From contig JAGQPX010000027.1 of NCBI GenBank assembly GCA_020426505.1, positions 1-64,000 on the forward strand: 64,000 nt of DNA, read 5' to 3'. The DNA is from Planctomycetaceae bacterium (GTDB lineage: Bacteria > Planctomycetota > Planctomycetia > Planctomycetales > Planctomycetaceae). The position numbers and the translations under genes are program-made. The notes beneath the pieces are model-generated. The model was given only the letters and a program-made list of their open reading frames with translations, made no database searches and was not told the origin of the DNA. Positions 55,021-64,000 of this stretch are shown here, one piece after another; within the stretch, counting starts at the first letter, position 1; every line of letters begins with the position of its first letter.

Positions 55021-56112
55021 TCAGCGAACATCTCTGCGTCGATAGAATGGCAAGTCGCAGACCACTGCATTGACGCGCTGTCCACGCAAATCAACCTCAA
55101 CCGTGTTCCCGGGATTCGCCGTCTCGAGGGTGAGGTACGCCATTGCAATTGGCATCCCGAGTGTCGGCGAGTACGTTCCGGATGTGACTTGTCCAATGGG
55201 CACCTCATCCTGAAGAACCTCAGCCCCCTCCCGGGCGATGCGTCGCCCTTCCAGCCGAAGTCCAACACGTTTGCGAGCGAACGGTCCCTGCTGAATACGA
55301 GTCAACGCGGTCTTGCCGATGAAGTCACCCACCCTGAGCTTGACGCCGAATCCGAGTCCTGCCGTGAGGGGATCGATGCACTCGTCCATTTCATGACCGT
55401 ACAGGGGCATCCCCGCCTCCAATCGAAGTGTGTCACGGCATCCCAGTCCGCAGGGGAGCAGTCCTGCTTTGTGACCAGCTGCGATCAGCGACTCCCACAC
55501 AGGCTGTCCGTGAACAGCATCGACAACGACTTCGAATCCGTCCTCACCTGTGTACCCTGTCCGGCTGACGATCGCTGAGACGTCGTTCACCTTGGCCTCA
55601 ATGGCCGTGTAATAACCGAGGACAGCGATGTCCACGTCGACAAATGGGTTTAGCACGATCACAGCAGACGGTCCCTGCACGGCGATCATCGCAGTCTCAA
55701 ATGTCTCATCCGTCATTTCAACGTCTGCATCAGCGAGATGCCGATTGATCCAGGCGACAATCTTCTCACGGTTGGATGCATTCACCACCAGCCGATAACA
55801 ATCGTCGAAGCGATAGACCAGCACGTCATCGAGCGTCCCTCCCTGCTCGTTACACACGAGTGAGTAACGGACTTGACCGACTTCGAGTTTCGTGACGTCG
55901 TTTGTCAACAGCCGGTCGAGAACATCGAAAGCTTCCGGTCCGGTGAATTTCAGCCGCCCCATGTGGCCGATATCAAATAGCCCCACCCGCTGCCGCACCG
56001 CCTGATGTTCCTCGATGATGGACGAGTATTGAATGGGCATGTTCCAGCCCGCAAAATCGACCATCCGGCCATCACGGGCCACATGCCAGTCATGAATTGC
56101 GGTGCGGTGCAT
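55021..56112 (-). CDS. gcvT: aminomethyltransferase (glycine cleavage T protein)
   Basis: 363 residues from ATG 56112, which follows GGAG; the frame is open further upstream but MHRTAIHDWHVARDGRMVDFAGWNMPIQY is the normal start. Folate and substrate regions: GLFDIGHMGRLKFTGPEAFDVLDRLLTNDV, NEQGGTLDDVLVYRF, VSRTGYTGEDGFEVVV (about 175-190), LLPCGLGCRDTLRLEAGMPLYGHEMDE. The Asp that activates the folate lies in GTLDDVLVYR. Other gcv genes are not in the window. Confidence 0.93.
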   Translation of the reverse strand: MHRTAIHDWHVARDGRMVDFAGWNMPIQYSSIIEEHQAVRQRVGLFDIGHMGRLKFTGPEAFDVLDRLLTNDVTKLEVGQVRYSLVCNEQGGTLDDVLVYRFDDCYRLVVNASNREKIVAWINRHLADADVEMTDETFETAMIAVQGPSAVIVLNPFVDVDIAVLGYYTAIEAKVNDVSAIVSRTGYTGEDGFEVVVDAVHGQPVWESLIAAGHKAGLLPCGLGCRDTLRLEAGMPLYGHEMDECIDPLTAGLGFGVKLRVGDFIGKTALTRIQQGPFARKRVGLRLEGRRIAREGAEVLQDEVPIGQVTSGTYSPTLGMPIAMAYLTLETANPGNTVEVDLRGQRVNAVVCDLPFYRRRDVR

Positions 56113-56227
56113 CTCATCTCCGTATTGTGATTGCAACTCGGGTATCTGGCAAAAAGAATGCCCATGAGATGATATCATGGGCAGAGTCGCTGAACGTTGA
56201 TTATCCGGGGAAGGAAATGAGCGAGTC

Positions 56228-57001
56228 CTATTCTTTCGACGTCAGCATGGCTTTCATGTATTCGCGGTTCAGACGGGCGATGTGGGTGACGGAGATGGCA
56301 GCGGGGCAGGCGGCTTCGCATTCGTAGGTGTTGGTGCAGGCGCCGAAGCCTTCCTCATCGTGCTGACTGATCATGGCCAGCACTCGCTTCTTTCGTTCGG
56401 GATGTCCCTGCGGGAGGTTGGCAAAGTGTGACACCTTGGCTGAGGTGAACAGCATGGCAGAAGCGTTCTTACAGGCTGCCACGCAGGCTCCGCAGCCGAT
56501 GCACGCAGCTGCGTCCATTGCCTCTTCCTGATCCTGACTGGGGACCAGAATCGCGTTGCCATCGGGAGCCTGACCAGTTCTGACGGACACGTATCCGCCC
56601 GACTGCACAATGCGGTCGAAGGCTGAGCGATCAACAACAAGGTCTCGCAGGACCGGGAAGGCTCGGGCACGCCAAGGCTCGATGACGATCGTGTCACCGT
56701 CCGCAAACCGCCGCATGTGAAGCTGGCATGTGGTCGTCTCATTGTCCGGCCCGTGAGCCTGACCGTTGATCACAACCCCGCACGTTCCGCAAATGCCCTC
56801 ACGACAATCATGATCAAAGGCGACAGGCTCCTCACCCGATTCGACCAGTTGCTCATTGAGAATGTCGAGCATCTCCAGAAAAGACATGTCCGGGGAGATG
56901 TCGCTCAATTGGTAGTTGCGAAACTCGCCCGGTATGTCAGCACTTGGCTGACGCCACACGCGGAGATTGAGCGAGAGGTTCTTCTTCACAGGGCTGATCA
57001 T
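56228..57001 (-). CDS. sdhB: succinate dehydrogenase/fumarate reductase iron-sulfur subunit
   Basis: 257 residues. The [2Fe-2S] ligands are in [16 protein letters not shown] and the distal Cys in TTCQLHMR; the [4Fe-4S] and [3Fe-4S] clusters use [17 protein letters not shown] (about 163) and [12 protein letters not shown] (about 222). It carries electrons from SdhA flavin to SdhC haem/quinone. Last gene of the sdhC-sdhA-sdhB operon on -. Confidence 0.95.
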   Translation of the reverse strand: MISPVKKNLSLNLRVWRQPSADIPGEFRNYQLSDISPDMSFLEMLDILNEQLVESGEEPVAFDHDCREGICGTCGVVINGQAHGPDNETTTCQLHMRRFADGDTIVIEPWRARAFPVLRDLVVDRSAFDRIVQSGGYVSVRTGQAPDGNAILVPSQDQEEAMDAAACIGCGACVAACKNASAMLFTSAKVSHFANLPQGHPERKKRVLAMISQHDEEGFGACTNTYECEAACPAAISVTHIARLNREYMKAMLTSKE

Positions 57002-57082
57002 GAGTATTGGGTTCTCAATTTTCAGTGCTCAGTTGCCAGTGGAAACGCTCGGCCTTTCTCTGAAGACTGAACACTGACAATT

Positions 57083-59017
<1,935 letters not shown>

Positions 59018-59074
59018 TCCGTTTGTCCTGTCCGTCTGTTGTGATCGATTGTCCGATGGGGGTGTGAGTGAAAT

Positions 59075-59767
59075 TCAATGGGTTGCCGCTGATTCTGTCA
59101 GCGCCCAGGCAATCGGAAAGCTGGCAAACCCAATGGCGACGATCCAGCCGAAGGCGATCGAACACCAGTGAATCACCGGGGTGTACTTCGGGTGATTGAC
59201 CCCCAGTGATTGGAAGGCGCTGGCAAGTCCATGACTGACGTGAACGCCAAGAATGACGCTTCCGATGCAATACACAACCAACACCCGTGGGTCACGCAGG
59301 ATGATGCTCGCCTTGTGGTATTCGGAACCGGATGAAGCGAACTCGTTGCCCCACCACCACTCGAACTTGAAATCGCCCAAATGGCAGATCAGGAATCCAA
59401 GCACGATCGCTCCGCTCCAGAACATCCAGACCTCGGGGGCGATCACACTGGCTGCAAGGCGTCCCCCTTTTTTGGACGAAGTTTTTGCGTAAGACACCTT
59501 TCTGGCGGCAAAGTTGTCTCTCGAGAGCCGAACCGCGAGCAGGATGTGGATGATGAAGGCTGTGAAGAGGAACACTTCTGCGAAGAGCAGGAATCCCTTC
59601 TGCTCGTGCAGGGTGTGAGCGTAATGGTCATACGCCTCCGGCCCCACATACAGGAGCAGATTTCCAGCGAGGTGGATGACCAAAAAGAAGCACAGGAAAA
59701 GCCCCGTGAGTCCCATCACGAACTTTCGCCCGATTGAGGACGAGAGGGCGGTCATCAGCCAGTTCAA
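59075..59767 (-). CDS. sdhC: succinate dehydrogenase cytochrome b558-type subunit
   Basis: 230 residues with five transmembrane segments: GLFLCFFLVIHLAGNLLLYVG, LLFAEVFLFTAFIIHILLAVRLS, APEVWMFWSGAIVLGFLICHLGDF, ILRDPRVLVVYCIGSVILGVHVSHGL, and IHWCSIAFGWIVAIGFASFPIAWAL. His residues in VIHLAGN, FIIHILL, ICHLGDF and VHVSHG are candidate haem ligands. The start is TTG 59767 behind GAGGAG. Upstream is an inverted repeat at 59840-59862. A second anchor subunit (sdhD) is absent, as in b558-type complexes. Confidence 0.93.
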   Translation of the reverse strand: MNWLMTALSSSIGRKFVMGLTGLFLCFFLVIHLAGNLLLYVGPEAYDHYAHTLHEQKGFLLFAEVFLFTAFIIHILLAVRLSRDNFAARKVSYAKTSSKKGGRLAASVIAPEVWMFWSGAIVLGFLICHLGDFKFEWWWGNEFASSGSEYHKASIILRDPRVLVVYCIGSVILGVHVSHGLASAFQSLGVNHPKYTPVIHWCSIAFGWIVAIGFASFPIAWALTESAATH

Positions 59768-59839
59768 GGTTGGCTCCTCAGCTCAACAGCCGGTCAATTT
59801 CCAGGGAATGCAGTTCCAGTGAGAAGGAGCCGGGCGTCT

Positions 59840-59862
59840 GTCTCATATGGTCCCCATGAGAC
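59840..59862. promoter_or_regulatory. inverted repeat upstream of sdhCAB
   Basis: GTCTCAT (59840-59846) and ATGAGAC (59856-59862) form a perfect 7-bp inverted repeat with 9-base spacing, 73-95 bases upstream of sdhC. Helical-turn spacing suits a dimeric repressor or activator site. No known operator consensus is claimed. Confidence 0.4.
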
Positions 59863-60195
59863 ATCTTGCCGCGAGTCAAACCTCACACATCAACTCCACT
59901 TGTTCGTCTGGGATTATAGGGCAGGGACGGACGACTTCAATCGAACGGTCTATTGGCAAGGTGCTGGATTGCAGACGCGGTTTTCTGCACTGCTGTCCGG
60001 AAGGTCGCAAACCCCTGTCCAACGGGAGAGACGGAGTGCTCGAGTGAGCGGGGTGATCCCGCAACAAGCGTCTGCTTCGCCCTTCGCTCCGCTCAGGGAC
60101 GTACCTCTCCGTGCCAGAACCTCTAGACGTGCAACCAAACACAACTCCTCCCCCCTTGGGTGTGGATTTGGCTCTGGGAATAATGATCACGTGTG

Positions 60196-60227
60196 AACGG
60201 CCGCTTCCTGACGGGCGTGGCTCTGAT
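60196..60227 (+). repeat. copy of the dispersed 32-nt repeat
   Basis: Begins AACGGCCGCTTCCTGACGGG and ends CGTGGCTCTGAT, close to the copies at 44638-44670 (+) and 44566-44597 (-). It lies 83 bases before the ABC permease start. Confidence 0.7.
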
Positions 60228-60309
60228 TCCAGAGGTGCCGTCTCACGCTTGCACTTGAAACGTGGACATCTTCAACTGCAGCTATTGCATTCATGGACGA
60301 CATCGACAC

Positions 60310-61632
60310 ATGCTCCGCTTTGCCTTCGCCAACCTGCTCAGTCGTCCGGGACGCACCGTGCTGTCGACGCTTGGACTCACGATCGCCGTCGCAGGCATGG
60401 TCGGACTGTTCGCCATCGCAGGCGGACTTGACGACATGCTCGAAGAGGGACTTGGCGAGGTGCCGGGCGTCGTCGTTCAGCAGCCGGGGGCTCCGATCCC
60501 GTTGTTCTCTTCACTCCCCGCAGATTGGGGAGCCGAGATGGCTGACATCGACGGCGTGCACGTCGTCAACCTGGAAGTTTGGGCTCGCGTTAACCTGCTC
60601 GACGGTAAGACGATCTTCAGCCCCCCACGTTTGCTCGTCGGCTTCGACATTCCGAATCGATTACGACTCTGGAAACCGGTCTATCCGCCGCTCATCGAAA
60701 ATGGCCGCTTCCTCGACGAGTCGGACATTGGTCGCCGGCACGTTGTCATCAGCCGTCAGATTTCAGAAGACCTCGGCAAACAGGTCGGAGACTCCGTTGA
60801 CGTCAATGGGCACGCGATGTCGATCATCGGCATCTATCACTCGGGAAAGCTCATTGTCGACATGTCGATGATCACCGATGCAGGGGTCGTTCGTGAGATG
60901 TCCCGCATCGAGCCGAACACAGTCAACTGTTTTTACCTCGAACCGGACGAAGGCGTCACAGCTGCCCAACTCAAAGAGCGTGTGCAAGCACACTTCGCCG
61001 GTCGCGAGCCGACTGCGTGGCGACCATCGGATATTGCGAAGTCGCTCACGATCCCCCCCAACTCGTTCGGCGAGCTCCTGACGAACATTGGAAACCTGCT
61101 CGTCACGGATGCAGCAACCTCCGAGTCGTCTGACGAAGGTGAAACTCCGGCATTAACCACCAACGAAAAAGAGTCGGCCCCTGCGTTGGAAGTCCACTCT
61201 GTCGCTGAGTATGGAGACCGGTTCGCAGAGATGTCCGCGGACCTTGATCTCATCCTTGGACTGTTGACCGGTCTCGGCATGCTGATCGCGGTGTTTAGCA
61301 TCCTCAACACCATGCTGATGAGCGTGACCGAGCGGACGATCGAGTTCGGCATCCTGCGCGCCAACGGTTGGTCACATGGCGACATCGTGCAATTGATCAC
61401 CAGCGAGAGCGCGATCATCGGCCTCGCGGGCGGCGTACTGGGCGGCGTCCTCGGCTGGATCGGCACGCAGATCGTCAACACCGTCTGGGCAGATCGGGCC
61501 CACCTCTATGCCGGCCCCATGTTGCTTACGTTCAGTCTTCTGTTCAGCATCATGGTCGGCATGCTCGGCGGCCTGTATCCCGCCATCCGAGCCGCCCGCC
61601 TGTCCCCCATGCAAGCCATTCGCAGGGGATAA
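60310..61632 (+). CDS. ABC transporter permease, MacB/FtsX type
   Basis: 440 residues from ATG 60310. A first transmembrane segment (TVLSTLGLTIAVAGMVGLFAIAG) precedes a periplasmic MacB-PCD-like domain to about 310 (GRRHVVISRQISEDLGKQVGDSVDVNGHAMSIIGIYHSG). Three more membrane segments follow: LILGLLTGLGMLIAVFSILNTMLMSV, IIGLAGGVLGGVLGWIGTQIV, and LLTFSLLFSIMVGMLGGLYPAIRAARLSPMQAIRRG; the closing motif is family-typical. No ATPase gene is adjacent on either side, so the partner is elsewhere. Lipoprotein or macrolide-type export is possible. Confidence 0.88.
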   Translation: MLRFAFANLLSRPGRTVLSTLGLTIAVAGMVGLFAIAGGLDDMLEEGLGEVPGVVVQQPGAPIPLFSSLPADWGAEMADIDGVHVVNLEVWARVNLLDGKTIFSPPRLLVGFDIPNRLRLWKPVYPPLIENGRFLDESDIGRRHVVISRQISEDLGKQVGDSVDVNGHAMSIIGIYHSGKLIVDMSMITDAGVVREMSRIEPNTVNCFYLEPDEGVTAAQLKERVQAHFAGREPTAWRPSDIAKSLTIPPNSFGELLTNIGNLLVTDAATSESSDEGETPALTTNEKESAPALEVHSVAEYGDRFAEMSADLDLILGLLTGLGMLIAVFSILNTMLMSVTERTIEFGILRANGWSHGDIVQLITSESAIIGLAGGVLGGVLGWIGTQIVNTVWADRAHLYAGPMLLTFSLLFSIMVGMLGGLYPAIRAARLSPMQAIRRG

Positions 61633-61696
61633 GGCGACACGGTAGAATTACCAGCCTCGCGGCTAACTCATGTCATTTCCCCGAAATTCACTTGCC

Positions 61697-63256
61697 ATGA
61701 CAACTGTTCTGAATGCGTCCCCGTTTTTGCGTCTTCATCCGGACGACAACATCGTCATCGCCAGGCGACAGGCCGCACAGGGCATCGATTGGTACGATGG
61801 CAACGGTGCGGCTCCTGTCATGAGTCAGGAGCCGATCGACCTTGGGCACAAGATGGCCATATCACCGATTGCGAAGGGGCAGCCGGTTCGCAAGTTCGGG
61901 CAGATGATCGGCTTTGCGACCGAGGACATTGCCCCCGGTGAGTGGATTCACGGGCACAATCTGGGTGTCGGCGAACTCGGCACCGACTACGAGTTTGCGA
62001 CCGACATTCCCCCCGCGCCGACTGCCGACGAGCAACTCTCGTTCATGGGCTACCGGCGCCCCAACGGCAAGGTCGCGACGCGCAACTACATCGGCATCAT
62101 CAGCACCGTCAACTGCTCTGCCACTGCGTCGAAATGGATCGCTCAAGCGTTTGATGATGAGTTGCTCGCTCAGTACCCCAACGTGGACGGCGTCGTTGCG
62201 CTGGTGCACAACGGCGGCTGCTCGTTTCAGTTCGACGGCCCAGAGCATCGACAACTCGCGCGTGTGCTCGGCGGCTTCGCACGGCACCCGAACATCGGCG
62301 CGTATCTCGTCGTCGGACTGGGGTGTGAAGCGTCGCAGCCTTCGTATCTCGTCGACCAGTATGACCTCGTGCAACTCGATCTCCCCGGTCAGAAGGAGCA
62401 GTTGCCGTTGGTGATGAACATTCAGGACGAAGGGGGCGTCCGCAAAACGGTCGACCGGGGCATCGCCGTGCTGAAAGAGATGCTCCCGGAAGCGAACAAG
62501 GTCGAACGCATGCCCATCCCGCTGAGCGAGTTGATCCTCGGCACCGAATGTGGCGGCAGCGATGGCAACAGCGGCGTCACGGCTAACCCTGCCCTTGGTG
62601 TGGCGAGTGACATGCTCGTCGGACAGGGCGGTACCTCCATCCTCGCAGAGGTCACCGAAATCTACGGTGGCGAGCATCTGCTGACCCGACGTGCCGTCAA
62701 CGAGGCGGTCGGCCGCAAACTCATCGAACGCATCGAATGGTGGATCGACTACAGCGGCAAACTCGGCTCGGTCATCAACAACAACCCGTCGGTCGGTAAC
62801 AAGAAGGGCGGACTCACGACCATTTATGAGAAATCGCTTGGCGCCATCGCCAAGGGAGGCAACTCGCCACTCCAAGCCGTCTATGAGTATGCGGAGCCGG
62901 TGACGGAGAAGGGCTTCGTCATCATGGACACCCCCGGCTTCGATCCCGCGTCAGTCACCGGCATGATCGCTGGCGGAGCACAGATCGTCTGCTTCACGAC
63001 CGGTCGGGGGAGTTGCTTTGGTTGCAAGCCGGTCCCCACGATCAAGATCTCGACCAACACGCCCATGTTCGAGCGCATGCAGGATGACATGGACATCAAT
63101 GCTGGCCGCATCCTTGATGGCGCCTCCGTCGAAGAAGTCGGACAGGAAATCTTCGACAAGATCATCGCTGTCGCCAGTGGCGAGAAGACCAAGAGCGAAG
63201 CCCAAGGCATCGGCGACGAAGAGTTCTGCCCCTGGGTCCCCGGCCCTGTGTTATGA
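61697..63256 (+). CDS. uxaA: altronate/galactarate dehydratase-family enzyme (UxaA)
   Basis: 519 residues from ATG 61697. N-terminal SAF domain (FLRLHPDDNIVIARRQAAQGIDW, LGHKMAISPIAKGQPVRKFGQMIGFA, WIHGHNLGVGE), then the catalytic part: GYRRPNGKVATRNYIGIISTVNCSATAS, HNGGCSFQFDGPEHRQLARVLGG, LGTECGGSDGNSGVTANPALG (about 279-299) and CFTTGRGSCFGCKPVPTIKISTNTPMFERM. The Cys and His residues that bind the Fe/metal in the family are present. It dehydrates a hexonate or hexarate; altronate versus galactarate cannot be settled here. Confidence 0.88.
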   Translation: MTTVLNASPFLRLHPDDNIVIARRQAAQGIDWYDGNGAAPVMSQEPIDLGHKMAISPIAKGQPVRKFGQMIGFATEDIAPGEWIHGHNLGVGELGTDYEFATDIPPAPTADEQLSFMGYRRPNGKVATRNYIGIISTVNCSATASKWIAQAFDDELLAQYPNVDGVVALVHNGGCSFQFDGPEHRQLARVLGGFARHPNIGAYLVVGLGCEASQPSYLVDQYDLVQLDLPGQKEQLPLVMNIQDEGGVRKTVDRGIAVLKEMLPEANKVERMPIPLSELILGTECGGSDGNSGVTANPALGVASDMLVGQGGTSILAEVTEIYGGEHLLTRRAVNEAVGRKLIERIEWWIDYSGKLGSVINNNPSVGNKKGGLTTIYEKSLGAIAKGGNSPLQAVYEYAEPVTEKGFVIMDTPGFDPASVTGMIAGGAQIVCFTTGRGSCFGCKPVPTIKISTNTPMFERMQDDMDINAGRILDGASVEEVGQEIFDKIIAVASGEKTKSEAQGIGDEEFCPWVPGPVL

Positions 63257-63284
63257 GGAGACCCGTCGTCTCCGCTCGCCCTTC

Positions 63285-64000
63285 TCAGCGACCGGTGGTC
63301 AATGGGAATGAGCGGATCGTCGTTGGTTTGGCGGTGACGGGGTGCTGTTTGCCGCCGGTCAGTTCTTTCACCCGATCCGTCACGTACAAATCCAGTTCGT
63401 TGAAGTAAACGTGGGTGTCTTTGTTCGTGTCCGCCTTGCCTTCGAGGCCTTCACAGACTGCGAGTGTGAACATTCCATTTTGATTGTCGGGACTTTCCAG
63501 TGAGAATTCCTGGCCCATCGATGATGCCATGACCACCACGCCGTAGTCATCGGTGGCGAGGTCGCGAACGAGATCATCTGTCGGTGCGCCGACGGCTTTT
63601 CGCCGATCGCCTCCACTTGAACCGGCATGGCAGGCATCCAGCATCACGATCATCCGACCGGGGGTGCCTTGCAGGACACTCTTGATTTGAGCATCGGGCA
63701 CACCGCTCAGCAGAAGCGGATTCTCCGGATCGACATCACACGGCAGCAGGTAAAGGTTTCCAAGTTCATCACGGTCGCCGTGACCTGAGAAGAACAGCAC
63801 ACCAACATCGTGTTGCGTCATTTGCTGTTTCAGCCAGATGAGTCCTGCAAGGATTCCCTTTTGCGTCGCCTCCTTGTCAACAATGAGCTTGGTATCAACT
63901 GACCGGTACAGCCCGACTGCCTGTTCCTGAAACGTCTTTGCCAAACGTCGCGCATCATCGTCTGCAAAGTTGAGTTTGAGTGATTCGACGTCGTAGTCGG
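63285..64000 (-). CDS. caspase-family (C14-like) protein, N-terminus outside window
   Basis: About 238 residues are visible; the frame runs off the end of the window on its upstream side (first residues DYDVESLKLNFADDDARRLAKTFQEQ), so a TTG at 63944 is not the start. The p20-like catalytic dyad is present: His in GVLFFSGHGDRDE and Cys in RMIVMLDACHAGSSGG. YGVVVMASSMGQEFSLE and MFTLAVCEGLEGKADTNKDTHVYFNELDLYVTDRV are typical of bacterial metacaspase-like proteins, with the last part resembling an EF-hand-like Asp-rich loop (DTNKD). Short ggagac/gtctcc hairpin (63257-63273) separates it from uxaA. WD40 or other domains may lie upstream. Confidence 0.87.
   Translation of the reverse strand, partial: DYDVESLKLNFADDDARRLAKTFQEQAVGLYRSVDTKLIVDKEATQKGILAGLIWLKQQMTQHDVGVLFFSGHGDRDELGNLYLLPCDVDPENPLLLSGVPDAQIKSVLQGTPGRMIVMLDACHAGSSGGDRRKAVGAPTDDLVRDLATDDYGVVVMASSMGQEFSLESPDNQNGMFTLAVCEGLEGKADTNKDTHVYFNELDLYVTDRVKELTGGKQHPVTAKPTTIRSFPLTTGR

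Larger units (their letters stand above)
59768..60309. other. intergenic region between sdhC and the ABC permease
   Basis: 542 bases between divergent genes. It holds the inverted repeat GTCTCAT/ATGAGAC (59840-59862), one copy of the 32-nt repeat at 60196-60227, and a GC-rich stretch at 60003-60125 with no convincing reading frame. No tRNA or other RNA gene was recognised. Confidence 0.5.

Noticed and set aside
60003-60125. GC-rich stretch before the ABC permease that looked like a small RNA
   Set aside because: No consistent long stem, promoter or terminator could be drawn.
61862-62875. 337-codon open frame on - opposite uxaA
   Set aside because: Antisense shadow without domain evidence.

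Overview
The window is one contiguous stretch of bacterial chromosome that I assign to the phylum Planctomycetota. The grounds are a gene pair of DUF1549/DUF1553 and DUF1501 type, an ECF-type sigma factor beside it, LPS-type lipid A genes, a caspase-like protein, a bacterial deoxyhypusine-synthase homologue, and ribosomal proteins with lineage-specific insertions and tails. Genus cannot be settled from the sequence alone. No rRNA, tRNA, CRISPR array, transposase or prophage gene was recognised.

Region 1 (1-22040) is the translation/transcription core, all on the + strand: the 3' two thirds of rpoC, rpsL-rpsG closed by a clear intrinsic terminator, a small Trp-rich ORF, an unusual fusA, then the fused S10-spc-alpha ribosomal cluster (rpsJ rplC rplD rplW rplB rpsS rplV rpsC rplP rpmC rpsQ rplN rplX rplE rpsN rpsH rplF rplR rpsE rplO secY map rpmJ rpsM rpsK rpoA rplQ), ending in a strong terminator. 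Sigma70-like promoters are visible before rpsL, rpsJ and rpmJ. tuf, rpmD, adk and infA are missing from their usual places. S12 carries Arg at position 88, a streptomycin-site residue.

Region 2 (22079-31941) holds a HExxH protein, then a minus-strand block: DUF1549/DUF1553 protein, ankyrin protein, DUF1501 protein and an ECF-like sigma factor. After these come thiL (+) and a minus-strand PfkB kinase, DUF2062 membrane protein and thioredoxin-fold lipoprotein.

Region 3 (32300-40660) holds a class V aminotransferase, a STAS protein, an acyl-CoA metabolism group (acyl-CoA synthetase, MDR reductase and hotdog thioesterase on +; acyl-CoA dehydrogenase and TPR protein on -) and an HtrA-type protease.

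Region 4 (41035-51840) holds an overlapping pair (deoxyhypusine-synthase-like enzyme and agmatinase-like ureohydrolase) followed by rarA, a lineage-specific protein on -, an M24 peptidase, a BioF-type synthase, a Tat-exported DUF3500 protein, a sugar isomerase/epimerase and a secreted SMP-30 lactonase.

Region 5 (51865-64000) holds aroH (-), the lipid A genes lpxD and lpxI with a PilZ protein, gcvT and the sdhCAB operon (-), an ABC permease, an altronate-dehydratase-type enzyme and a truncated caspase-family protein. Intergenic regions carry at least three families of short repeats, including a four-copy element of about 32 nt. The most testable new biology is the polyamine gene pair at 41-43 kb and the S12 and EF-G variants.
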